Origin: a virus
Direction: 5' to 3' (one strand)
IMG/VR virus record: IMGVR_UViG_3300033151_000339
Location: 1 to 21,202 of that record
DNA length: 21,202 nt
The notes beneath the pieces are model-generated. The model had not been told where the DNA came from, searched no databases, and worked only from the letters and a program-made list of their open reading frames with translations. Numbering within the stretch: the stretch's first letter is position 1; each line of letters begins with the position of its first letter. A program made the translations under genes and the position numbers. Shown piece after piece: positions 13,852 through 20,726 of the stretch.

Positions 13852-14856
13852 TTACGCCTTGGTCTTGATGACGGCCATCGGGATCCGCTTGCGGGCGTGT
13901 ACTCGATCCCAGCTTGCGGCGGCAGCGAGCTGCGCCCACGTCGGGGATTCGCCATTCGTGCCGTGCGTGGTTCCGGTATAGGTGAACCCTACCGGATGAC
14001 AGGCCAGCTCAACGCGGCTGAAGATGGTTTCCTGTCCACCGCCGTCACCGGCGGCAGGATCGCGCTTGACCTCGACCGGAACTTTCGGCGCGCCATTGCC
14101 GATAGCAACGGAGTTCATGCCGAACAGCACGGAGGTAAAGATCGGGTCACCGCCATTGGCATCGACCGGCATGGCGTCGTCCATGATCACGCGCTTGCCC
14201 ATGTACGTCGGGACAGTGGCCTTGCCTTCGCTGTCCAGCACATAATCGATCAACTCGCTTTTCAGCAAACGAGCCATTACGATGGAATGCACTGCAACGG
14301 CACCAATGATTCCCATGCGGTCGCCAAGCGTGACAAGCGCGTCGACAAATCCGGTGCCGGTGAAGCTTCCGTCACCAACCGCCGTGATGTCGTTGATCAT
14401 GTCGCCGCTGTCGTTCGCGACGTTGTCGGCAATCAAGCCAACAAGCGAGTTCATGAGGATCTTCTGACGCTGGGTCATCCAGTACTTGGACAACTGAGAC
14501 TGAACCGCGCCGAGGGGATCGGGGCCGTACAGGGCTGCCGTCAAATCCATGGAGCTAAAGGACTCGTTGCGGCTGTGGCGCAACAGCGTTTCCTTGCCGC
14601 CAGAGAGTTTCTGCGGAGCGCTGTCACTCGCGGGGTCGTCGCTGGACTGGTTGGATTCGTCTTCGCCCAGAGCGTTGATGAATCGCTTGGAGTACGTTTT
14701 GCCGCCTTGCGGGCCGTTCAGGAATTCATTGACTTCGGGGTCGACGAACGCGATGCCCGACTGGATAAGGGCGTCGAGCGTGATGGACTGCTGGATCATT
14801 CCGGTGTTGAACAATTCGCCGACAATGATTAGGTCTGTGAGTTGGGTAACTGCCAT
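13852..14856 (-). CDS. Major capsid protein (gp13-like coat family)
   Basis: A 334-residue protein starting MAVTQLTDLIIVGELFNTGM. The early segment with SITLDALIQSGIAFVDPEVNEFL, followed by GGKTYSKRF, a variable charged loop, then DLTAALYGPDPLGAVQSQLSKYWMTQRQKILMNSLVGLI, fits the 'major capsid protein 13-like' coat family (HK97 fold): 'ALIQSGI-x-x-DPELN', 'x-DLA-x-ALxGxDPMxAIxxxxAxYWxRxxQ'. The C-terminal half contains HSIVMARLLKSELIDYV and GKRVIMDDAMPV, another recurring piece of this family. The ribosome binding site AGGAGG (14863-14868), six bases before the ATG, is the strongest in the window, consistent with high expression. It lies between the scaffold-like gene and putative head accessory genes. 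Glycine codons are mostly GGC near the start. Confidence 0.88.
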   Translation of the reverse strand: MAVTQLTDLIIVGELFNTGMIQQSITLDALIQSGIAFVDPEVNEFLNGPQGGKTYSKRFINALGEDESNQSSDDPASDSAPQKLSGGKETLLRHSRNESFSSMDLTAALYGPDPLGAVQSQLSKYWMTQRQKILMNSLVGLIADNVANDSGDMINDITAVGDGSFTGTGFVDALVTLGDRMGIIGAVAVHSIVMARLLKSELIDYVLDSEGKATVPTYMGKRVIMDDAMPVDANGGDPIFTSVLFGMNSVAIGNGAPKVPVEVKRDPAAGDGGGQETIFSRVELACHPVGFTYTGTTHGTNGESPTWAQLAAAASWDRVHARKRIPMAVIKTKA

Positions 14857-14944
14857 GGTAAACCTCCTGTGTTAACTTTTTGCTGAGGTCTGCGACGTCA
14901 GCGGTTTTTAAACAGCCTCGTCGCCCATGGCACCCGAGAGAACT

Positions 14945-15020
14945 TGGAGCGAGAGGATGGATTTGCACCATCGGCCTACACTCTGGACGAGTATCGCTCT
15001 ACTAACTGAGCTACTCTCGC
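14945..15020 (-). tRNA. tRNA-Gly(UCC)-like gene with atypical conserved positions
   Basis: A 76-base cloverleaf of exactly standard numbering on the minus strand. Acceptor 1-7 GCGAGAG pairs perfectly with 66-72, discriminator U73, CCA encoded. D-stem GCUC/GAGC; anticodon stem AUACU/AGUGU with one U-G; T-stem GAUGG/CCAUC. Anticodon UCC at 34-36 and A37. The G1-C72, C2-G71, U73, C35 and C36 set matches bacterial glycine identity elements. But three conserved sites differ: G33 instead of the universal U33, A18 instead of G18, G55 instead of U55; C32 and G38 could also pair, tightening the loop. U8-A14, G15-C48, G19-C56 and U54-A58 are kept. Either a functional specialised tRNA, a decayed one, or a tRNA-like processing signal between scaffold and capsid. 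Confidence 0.82.
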
Positions 15021-15059
15021 GCTCCATCTGCACCGACACATTGCCCCGTGCATGGACAA

Positions 15060-15087
15060 ACAGGTCGCACATTTCTGCACGACCTGT
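15060..15087 (-). other. 8-bp hairpin between scaffold gene and tRNA-like gene
   Basis: Arms at 15060-15067 and 15080-15087 (ACAGGTCG with CGACCTGT) enclose a 12-base loop, 33 bases after the scaffold stop. The minus-strand sequence after it is TTGTCC, so a weak terminator or a processing hairpin is possible, upstream of the tRNA 5' end. Confidence 0.45.
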
Positions 15088-15119
15088 CAACACCTTTTGC
15101 AACACTATGTGTTACTGCG

Positions 15120-15881
15120 CTACGCGGCAACGCCAGCGGCCTTCTTCAAAGCCTCGGCTTTCGAGGGATCTGACTGCATAACGACGTGCTGCTGTGTTAC
15201 GTTGAACGTCTCTTTTGCCCACGGGTTATCGACTGGCGGATTCCCGCCCTTGCCGCCCTTCGACTTGCCCGGAGTGCTTTCCGGTTCCCAATGCACAGAC
15301 GTTTCAAGCTTCTTGGCCAGCCAGTCCTTGACCGAAAGTGCGGCCCCGGCCTTGCAGGTTTCCTTCGTGACAACGTTCCCGGACTCGTCAAGCTCAAGGT
15401 CTAGGCCAGCATGTAGAAGCACGTCCTCGACTGCGGTATCGCGAACCATGCCGTTTGCCACATTCATTACGGCAACATCGATCTTGCTCTTGCTGAAGTC
15501 GCCACGCAGACCAGTGAGGTCGCCTTCGGATTTTTCAGCACGCTGCGTCATAGCCGTCAGGTCGCGGGTCAGATTCTTGGTGCGAACCTCGACCATGGCC
15601 GCTACTTGGGCCTCGATGTCTTTGTCGCCAACCTTCAGCCCGGCAACCTCTTCTTCGAGCGTGGCAATGGTTTCGGGCGTGTGCTCGCCGAACTTCGCAA
15701 CGACGGCCTTGAATCTCGTGACATCGGTACGGGCGGCGGTTAGCGAGGTCTGCATGGTATCGAACTCCGCCTGCGGCTTTGCGCCAGAGCATTGCAGATG
15801 CCACTTGCCGTCAACCTCCTTGTAGTGATTCTTCAGGCCTTCCGGGATGTCGGCGGCGTTGTCATATACGAACTTCAGCAT
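15120..15881 (-). CDS. Head scaffold-like protein (phage minor structural gp20-type)
   Basis: A 253-residue protein, MLKFVYDNAADIPEGLKNHY at the start, then YKEVDGKWHLQCSGAK, a combination typical of phage scaffold-type proteins ('M-x-x-x-x-x-x-x-x-IPExLkxxYxexdGkyxL'). Residues about 38-125 are a long charged helical/coiled-coil segment (SLTAARTDVTRFKAVVAKFG, TIATLEEEVAGLKVGDK). The tail (200-253) is Gly/Lys-rich (GKSKGGKGGNPPVDNPW), then QQHVVMQSDPSKAEALKKAAGV, which may contact the capsid. AAGGAG precedes the ATG by nine bases, and the start overlaps the upstream gene end by 20 bases. Directly upstream of the tRNA-like gene and capsid, the usual scaffold position. No protease domain is visible, so cleavage, if any, would need another enzyme. 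Confidence 0.82.
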   Translation of the reverse strand: MLKFVYDNAADIPEGLKNHYKEVDGKWHLQCSGAKPQAEFDTMQTSLTAARTDVTRFKAVVAKFGEHTPETIATLEEEVAGLKVGDKDIEAQVAAMVEVRTKNLTRDLTAMTQRAEKSEGDLTGLRGDFSKSKIDVAVMNVANGMVRDTAVEDVLLHAGLDLELDESGNVVTKETCKAGAALSVKDWLAKKLETSVHWEPESTPGKSKGGKGGNPPVDNPWAKETFNVTQQHVVMQSDPSKAEALKKAAGVAA

Positions 15882-16134
15882 GTTTCTTGTCTCCTTGGTT
15901 GGTTTGTTTTTCCGAACTAAATACGATGTCTTTCAGGCGGTCGCCGAACTTCGCCAGATACTTCCTGTGTGCCATCAGCTTGCCGTCCTTGGTGATTTTT
16001 CCGACCTTGCGCACGGTTCCGTCACCACCACCGTCGTCATAAACGGTTCCGGCGTGATCTACGCGGAAGCGGCTTGGTTTGCCCTCGGTGTTCTTAAGGC
16101 GACCGCCTCGGTATATTAATCGTCTCTTTGGCAT
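15862..16134 (-). CDS. Small basic hypothetical protein
   Basis: A 90-residue protein. I chose ATG 16134 (MPKRRLIYRGGRLKNTEG) because AAGGGA sits seven bases before it; a start 57 bases further up would lie inside a stable hairpin. The sequence is basic (RVDHAG, DGTVRKVGKITKDGKLMAHRKYLAKFGDRLKD), with a glycine/aspartate turn (YDDGGGDGTV) and a polar C-terminus (KQTNQGDKKHAEVRI). No membrane segment or signal is present. It lies between the exported protein and the scaffold gene; the overlap with the scaffold start suggests coupling. Possibly a small head-internal or DNA-binding protein; no family recognised. Function unknown. Confidence 0.62.
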   Translation of the reverse strand: MPKRRLIYRGGRLKNTEGKPSRFRVDHAGTVYDDGGGDGTVRKVGKITKDGKLMAHRKYLAKFGDRLKDIVFSSEKQTNQGDKKHAEVRI

Positions 16135-16158
16135 TTTATTCCCTTTGCTGTTGTGCAA

Positions 16159-16189
16159 GCCGCCCCGCCCCACGAGGGAACGAGGCGGC
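16159..16189 (-). other. 13-bp GC-rich hairpin in the leader of the small basic gene
   Basis: Arms 16159-16171 and 16177-16189 pair over 13 positions, three as G-U on the minus strand, around a five-base loop (CTCGT). This is very stable. It lies between the exported-protein stop (16202) and the next start (16134); the 3' flank begins TTGCAC, with no T-run. A transcript-processing, stabilising or attenuating hairpin is likely; it is not a standard terminator. Confidence 0.5.
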
Positions 16190-16201
16190 ATAAACCAAGA
16201 C

Positions 16202-16522
16202 CTATCCAGACGGATCTTGGTTGACCTTCACCCAGTCGTTGGTGGTCGCCCCGTAGGCAACCCACAGCGCATTTGTGCCTGTGTCGATCTTTCCGACCAG
16301 ATACTGACCGACTCCGGCAGGCGTATATGCCGTCGCAACGGTCGTGGTGTTGGTATCGACCTGCACTACATAGCGCAATGCAATATCGGTGTTCGCCTGA
16401 CCGATTGACACATTGATCGACCTTGTGCCGTTCTTGCCTTTCTTCAGGCTGTCAATCGTCGCATAAGACACGGTCGCAACGGCCAACAACGCCAATGCCA
16501 TCAATAATCCTGACTTCCTCAT
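16202..16522 (-). CDS. Small exported protein of unknown function
   Basis: A 106-residue protein with a Sec signal peptide (MRKSGLLMALALLAVATVSYA, cleavage after SYA). The mature 85 residues are Thr/Asn/Val-rich and beta-like (NGTRSINVSIGQANTDIALR, TNTTTVATAYTPAGVGQYL, TGTNALWVAYGATTNDW). AAGGAG lies seven bases before the ATG, after a small GC hairpin at 16544-16559. It sits between a head morphogenesis gene and the scaffold region, an unexpected place for an exported protein. No family was recognised. It could be a decoration or exclusion protein, or a cell-surface factor like the other exported genes further on. Confidence 0.72.
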   Translation of the reverse strand: MRKSGLLMALALLAVATVSYATIDSLKKGKNGTRSINVSIGQANTDIALRYVVQVDTNTTTVATAYTPAGVGQYLVGKIDTGTNALWVAYGATTNDWVKVNQDPSG

Positions 16523-16543
16523 GCACCTACTCCTTTGTTTATC

Positions 16544-16559
16544 GCCGCCTCATTGCGGC
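16544..16559 (-). other. Small GC hairpin upstream of the exported-protein gene
   Basis: GCCGC and GCGGC (16544-16548 and 16555-16559) pair across six bases in the 44-base gap before the exported-protein gene. It is short and may be chance; noted because the same kind of GC hairpin recurs in the next gaps. Confidence 0.3.
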
Positions 16560-16566
16560 AAAGTGA

Positions 16567-17784
16567 TTAAACCCCCGACCGCTTGAACGCCGCGGCCTCG
16601 ATCTTCTTCAGTTGATCTAGCGTGTACCGCTGGTTGTTGTGATCCACAAAACTCGACAGGCTAAGATTGCCCTTGCTGAACAGCTTGTAGCGCGACAGCC
16701 CCAGCACTTCTTTCTGGAACCACGCGGGCTGACGTTTCAGCCACGTCTCGTAACTTGTCTTGGCTTTTGTCCTGCCGATGTTCTTGGTCTGCCAGTCGTT
16801 GCGCTTTCGGGCTAGGGCGGCACGACGTTCTTTTTCAGACCACTTTGACCACTGCTTGTCACCGGCTTCTTCGTGAGCCTCGCGCCGGAAGCGCTTTTCG
16901 CGTTCGCGCCGGGTGTCGGCATCGCGGACATAGGGGCGGTCGCCCTGTAGCCCTTCTGCGGCCATGGCATTTGTCACCGGGACGCGCAGTGATCGGCAAT
17001 TGGGATGCAGAGGCGGAACGGGGCCGTCGCCGACATCGAACCTTTCGCCATCCAGCGACGCGCATACCGTGGACGTGCGGCCATCCAGCGTGGCCGTGAA
17101 AACCTCATACGCAATCAGCTTCGAGTTGGCTTTGTAGAACTCCTGCTGCGTGGCGTTGCTGACTCCGTTCGTTACCGTCCGGGCGATGGTTTCGGCTTGC
17201 CGCGTGGTGTAGCCCTGCATGATTCCATCCGTATATCCGGATTCACGGGTTCCTCTGATTGCGCGAGTCAAATCAGACATTGATTCGCCATTGGCAATAC
17301 CGACGCGAACCCTTGCCATGATGCGGTTGACCTGCGCCGACTCCGTTCCCTTGAACCACTTTTCAATCGGGTAGCCGCTATACGGCATTGCGGCTTTCAG
17401 GCGATTCAGGGAAGCAACAGAGGGTTGGGATAGGCTTGCCGCCTGTTTCGCCGGTAGCGCGGCAGATACGACCTTTTGGGACACCTGTAGCTCGTGTTTG
17501 ATGAGGTCGTCCAACTCCTTGACGTACCAGTCCTGCGCGGCGTCGTAGTTGCCGCCCAGCGCCTTGGTCAGATCGGCCTGAAGGCGGGACAACGCCGCTA
17601 CCTGCTGGCGGCTGAACTTGCTCATCTGCATGATGTCGTCGAGACCGTCACGAATCAACGCCACTTTGTCGCGGCTGCCTTTGTTCAGCAGCTTCGCGAT
17701 CTCGGCGGCTTGCGATACCGAAAGCCGTTGCAGGTAGATGCGGTGCCGTATCAGCAGGTCAAGGATGTCTTGGAAGTCGTTCAT
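16567..17784 (-). CDS. Head morphogenesis protein, Mu gpF / SPP1 gp7-like
   Basis: A 405-residue protein. The diagnostic Mu F-type segment is at about 190-270: GYTTRQAETIARTVTNG, FYKANSKLIAYEVFTATLDG, RTSTVCASLDGERF, then PPLHPNCRSLRVPV, including the Cys/His cluster (Cys241, His260, Cys263). A C-terminal region (about 290-405) rich in Arg/Lys ends YETWLKRQPAWFQKEVLGLSRYKLF and LSLSSFVD, seen in SPP1 gp7-related minor head proteins. It acts in procapsid assembly or genome ejection, often bound to the portal. The ATG is two bases after the portal stop, tightly coupled. I see no fused toxin or enzyme domain, unlike MuF-polymorphic toxin versions. Family call strong. Confidence 0.9.
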   Translation of the reverse strand: MNDFQDILDLLIRHRIYLQRLSVSQAAEIAKLLNKGSRDKVALIRDGLDDIMQMSKFSRQQVAALSRLQADLTKALGGNYDAAQDWYVKELDDLIKHELQVSQKVVSAALPAKQAASLSQPSVASLNRLKAAMPYSGYPIEKWFKGTESAQVNRIMARVRVGIANGESMSDLTRAIRGTRESGYTDGIMQGYTTRQAETIARTVTNGVSNATQQEFYKANSKLIAYEVFTATLDGRTSTVCASLDGERFDVGDGPVPPLHPNCRSLRVPVTNAMAAEGLQGDRPYVRDADTRREREKRFRREAHEEAGDKQWSKWSEKERRAALARKRNDWQTKNIGRTKAKTSYETWLKRQPAWFQKEVLGLSRYKLFSKGNLSLSSFVDHNNQRYTLDQLKKIEAAAFKRSGV

Positions 17785-17786
17785 TC

Positions 17787-19202
17787 CTAGTCTTCATCTT
17801 CCAGTGTCGGACTCGTCGGATCAGGCGGCGCGAAGTCGAGCAGCTCGTCGGCAATCAAATCCTTTTCGTCCTCGAAGTCGCGATCCGTATATTTGCGGTC
17901 GCGCATCCAGGCATGGATCGACTCGTAGCTGATCGGCGCACCCAAGCCCTTGGCCGTCATCAGGCTGACCAAATCCGCCGCCGTCAGGTTGTCTTCAACG
18001 AAGTCGGTGTTGGGCTCAACAACCACTTCCTCGAAGCTGGCACCCTTCCATTCGCAGATGATTTCAAGCAGCTTCTCCATCGCCGCCTTGCCGGTCGAAA
18101 CAATGGTCTTGACGCTGGCCGTCTTGCTGGCCATGCGGTTTTCCAGCGCCTTGCCGGACTCCGCGCCCTGCTCGACAAAAGCAACGCCCCGGCGCGTGGC
18201 GTCGTTCTTGAGATCGGCCACGGCGTCCTTTGATGCGGACAGCGCGTTGCCTGCGGTTTCGGCATAGCTGAACTTCGCGTCCTTGCTGGAGCTGAACAGG
18301 ACTGCATGCGATCCGACGGCCATCTTCTTTACCTCGTCCTCGCTCACTCCGGTTGCCGTCAAAGTCGGCTGGCCGGCAAAGAACAGGCCGGAACGGTAGT
18401 CGGCGTCCTGACGGTAGGCCGACAGCGACAGGTTCGAGATCGACAGCAGCGGCGGCCTTGACACCGCCGTCGTGTTGTCGCGGCAGTTGGCGAAGATAAA
18501 CGGGATGCGGTCAAGCGTCTTGCCCGCGATGGAGGGCGTTACCAGCTCCGTGCCTTCGCCCGGATTGTCGCTGATCTGTCCTTCGTCTTCCACGGTGTAC
18601 TGGCTATAAACGCCGTCATTCAGCAGCAGGACGAGATACTTCTTCTTTTTCTCCCAAGAGCCGCTGACCAGCTCCATGCCCGATTCGTCCAGCACAACGA
18701 AGGTCAGCACTTCTTCACCGGCGATGAATTCGGACGACCAGTTGATAATCGACTCGGCGCAATACACGCTGACGTAGGGCAGATCCTGCGAGGTCGAGCT
18801 TTCCTTGATGTCGGCCAGCATGCCGACACGGCCCTTGATTACCTGCTGGCGGTTGACGTACTTCAACAGCGTGTGGATGTTGTAGCCGTCGGGCGTCATC
18901 TGGTCTTCGTAGCCAGCCAAGGCCGTCGGTAACACGATGTGTGCGGGCTTCTTGTCCATCAGGCCAAGGATGGCCTCGGCGGTTTCCTCGACAAAGTTGC
19001 TGAACACCGCGCGTTGCTTGTATGCGTCGTAGATCTTGCCTTGCAGGGTGGTTTCGAGCTTCAGCATGCCGTCCGTCATCGGCAAATACTTTATGCCCTG
19101 ATCCTTGACGACCTTCTCGCCTGCAAGCGTGTGTGTGAGTTGCTCCCAATAACCGATGTTTCCAGTGTATTCGGGGTGAACGTTTTGTTTCTGCGTAGCC
19201 AT
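17787..19202 (-). CDS. Portal protein (DUF4055 type)
   Basis: A 471-residue protein between terminase and Mu F-like genes, the standard portal position. It starts MATQKQNVHPEYTGNIGYWE, with the DUF4055-like features YLPMTDGMLKLETTLQGKIY, AVFSNFVEETAEAILGLMDKK, RQQVIKGRVGMLADI, and YRQDADYRSGLFFAGQPTL. The C-terminus is acidic (DPTSPTLEDED). Portals form the dodecameric ring at the vertex through which DNA enters and leaves; terminase docks here. AGGAGG lies about nine bases before the ATG, and the start overlaps the terminase stop (TAATG). Length is typical of this portal group. I recognise the family by pattern; the exact Pfam assignment should be confirmed. Confidence 0.88.
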   Translation of the reverse strand: MATQKQNVHPEYTGNIGYWEQLTHTLAGEKVVKDQGIKYLPMTDGMLKLETTLQGKIYDAYKQRAVFSNFVEETAEAILGLMDKKPAHIVLPTALAGYEDQMTPDGYNIHTLLKYVNRQQVIKGRVGMLADIKESSTSQDLPYVSVYCAESIINWSSEFIAGEEVLTFVVLDESGMELVSGSWEKKKKYLVLLLNDGVYSQYTVEDEGQISDNPGEGTELVTPSIAGKTLDRIPFIFANCRDNTTAVSRPPLLSISNLSLSAYRQDADYRSGLFFAGQPTLTATGVSEDEVKKMAVGSHAVLFSSSKDAKFSYAETAGNALSASKDAVADLKNDATRRGVAFVEQGAESGKALENRMASKTASVKTIVSTGKAAMEKLLEIICEWKGASFEEVVVEPNTDFVEDNLTAADLVSLMTAKGLGAPISYESIHAWMRDRKYTDRDFEDEKDLIADELLDFAPPDPTSPTLEDED

Positions 19203-20713
19203 TAGTATGTTCCTCCTAGAGTTGTTGTTCCTGCTACTTCTGGGCTGATAAAGAATATCTCCACTGCATCCATCATTGGGTCAACCTGATCGTCGTGGGC
19301 ATGGCTGTCCGTTGCCGTGAACGACAAAACTTCCTTCTCGAAATCGGCGGCAAACCCAATGTGTTTCGGCGGAAACATCACCATGCCGGACTGGATGTAC
19401 GGAGCGGCCGAGAATGCCCGGCTCACTTTGTCGCGGTGCCTGACAACCGGAAAGATCGGCACGGAAACCTGTCGCTTGAGCGTTTGGATAAACCCGATTG
19501 CAATGGCGGCCTTCTCGATGTAGCACCCGGTCATGTACGGATACTCGGTCTTCCAGCGGTCGAGCGTTATCGTGGCTATCGCCACCATTTCCGGCGATTC
19601 CCACTTGCCGCGAATCTGGTCGATTAAATACGCCTTTCCCTCGAACCTGCCCCAGAGCTGGAATACCGAATAATCGCTGTGGGTCTTCGTTTCGCCCGCC
19701 GTATCCGCAGTGGCAACAACCTTCTCGAAGCGCTGCGGCAAATGATCCCAGTACCGAAGCCACATCTTCTTGAAAATGCCGCCGCCCAAAGGTGTCGGAG
19801 CCTGCTGCATCTGGGAGCTGAACGTGTAGGTGTCTTCGTCCTGCATGGCTTGGAGCGCGGCGATTCCATGCTTTTCCGGCCATAGCGCAACGGATTTCCC
19901 GGACTCCGTGTAGGTCAGAGCGGGCATGCAAAGCACGGCGAACGCATACTCCTTGGATGCCATCAGCTTTGCGGCAAAGTCGTCTTCGTGCAGGCGCTGC
20001 ATGATGCAGATCACCGGCGTGGTGTCGGGGTTGTTGCGCCTCGACTTGATGGTACTGTCCCACCTGCGGTTGACCGACTTGCGTATCGTGTCCGAGTAGC
20101 CGTCGTCCGGTTTCAGCGGGTCGTCGATAAGAACCGCGCCACTGAACTTGTAGTCTCCCAAATTCATCCAAGGATATTTCTTCACATCCTCTTCGGTCAC
20201 AAACTCGTCCATCGTACCGGCACCGAAGCCCGTCACTGATCCACCGGCTGGCCGTGCCAGAAACTCGCCACCCGAAACCGTTGACCAGTGCGCCTTTGCC
20301 GCGCTGTCCGAGCTGACGACCGCCCCCGGAAACAACAGTGCATACTCGGAGAGCTGCATCGTGTCCTTGATGCTGTCCGAATTGTCGCACACCAATTGAT
20401 CCGAGTACGACAGGTGCAGGAACTTGCACTCCGGATTTTTGGCGAATGCCCACGCCGAGAACAGCTTCACCACCAGCTCGGTCTTGGAGTAGCGCGGCGG
20501 GATGTTGATGATCTGGTACGTCACCTCGCCCTTGTGGATCGCCATGAGCGTATTCACGATGTCGAAGTGGTGCCGGTTCCAGCGAAATACCTTGCGTTCG
20601 TGCCACCAGAAGAACGCATCCACAAACGCACAGAAGTTGCCACGGAACACACCACGGAGAGACTTTAGGCCTGCGTCCGTTTCTAAATATTTCGAGAATT
20701 CTCTGGGGTGCAT
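19202..20713 (-). CDS. terL: Terminase large subunit
   Basis: A 503-residue packaging motor. The ATPase domain (1-245) has an adenine/arginine-type start (FRWNRHHFDIVNTLMAIH), the P-loop PPRYSKTE at 72-79, Walker B VLIDDP (194-199) and coupling motif TPVICIMQRLHEDD (232-245). The nuclease domain (about 330-490) carries Asp337 (ATADTAGE), Glu400 (CYIEK) and Asp474/Asp475/Asp478 (HAHDDQVDPMMDA), the RNase H-like metal-binding set. It cuts and pumps DNA into the prohead through the portal. ATG 20713 is the only start (an in-frame stop lies just upstream), and its ribosome binding site is poor (AATTTAAG), so translation may depend on the preceding gene. Length and motifs are complete. Packaging type is not readable. 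Confidence 0.95.
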   Translation of the reverse strand: MHPREFSKYLETDAGLKSLRGVFRGNFCAFVDAFFWWHERKVFRWNRHHFDIVNTLMAIHKGEVTYQIINIPPRYSKTELVVKLFSAWAFAKNPECKFLHLSYSDQLVCDNSDSIKDTMQLSEYALLFPGAVVSSDSAAKAHWSTVSGGEFLARPAGGSVTGFGAGTMDEFVTEEDVKKYPWMNLGDYKFSGAVLIDDPLKPDDGYSDTIRKSVNRRWDSTIKSRRNNPDTTPVICIMQRLHEDDFAAKLMASKEYAFAVLCMPALTYTESGKSVALWPEKHGIAALQAMQDEDTYTFSSQMQQAPTPLGGGIFKKMWLRYWDHLPQRFEKVVATADTAGETKTHSDYSVFQLWGRFEGKAYLIDQIRGKWESPEMVAIATITLDRWKTEYPYMTGCYIEKAAIAIGFIQTLKRQVSVPIFPVVRHRDKVSRAFSAAPYIQSGMVMFPPKHIGFAADFEKEVLSFTATDSHAHDDQVDPMMDAVEIFFISPEVAGTTTLGGTY

Positions 20714-20726
20714 ACATACTTAAATT

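Noticed and set aside
13840-14832. 330-codon open frame on the plus strand opposite the capsid gene
   Set aside because: The minus-strand frame has clear capsid family features and a strong ribosome binding site; the plus frame has none.
14945-15020. tRNA 3' end as a prophage attachment site
   Set aside because: It lies in the middle of the structural operon, with no integrase nearby and no second copy of its 3' end seen in the window.
14908-15105. 65-codon frame on the minus strand across the tRNA-like gene
   Set aside because: It has no good ribosome binding site and is fully explained by the tRNA and its flanks.
16567-17784. MuF-associated polymorphic toxin fusion
   Set aside because: The C-terminal extension matches the common non-toxic SPP1 gp7-type tail, and there is no following immunity-like gene.
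20475-20498. Terminase P-loop PPRYSKTE lacks the usual glycine before lysine, possible defect
   Set aside because: Large terminases often carry variant P-loops of this type; the other motifs are intact, so there is no sign of inactivation.
19281-20717. 478-codon frame on the minus strand overlapping terL in another frame
   Set aside because: terL has all ATPase and nuclease motifs; the other frame has an atypical Arg/Gly/His-rich composition and no family features.
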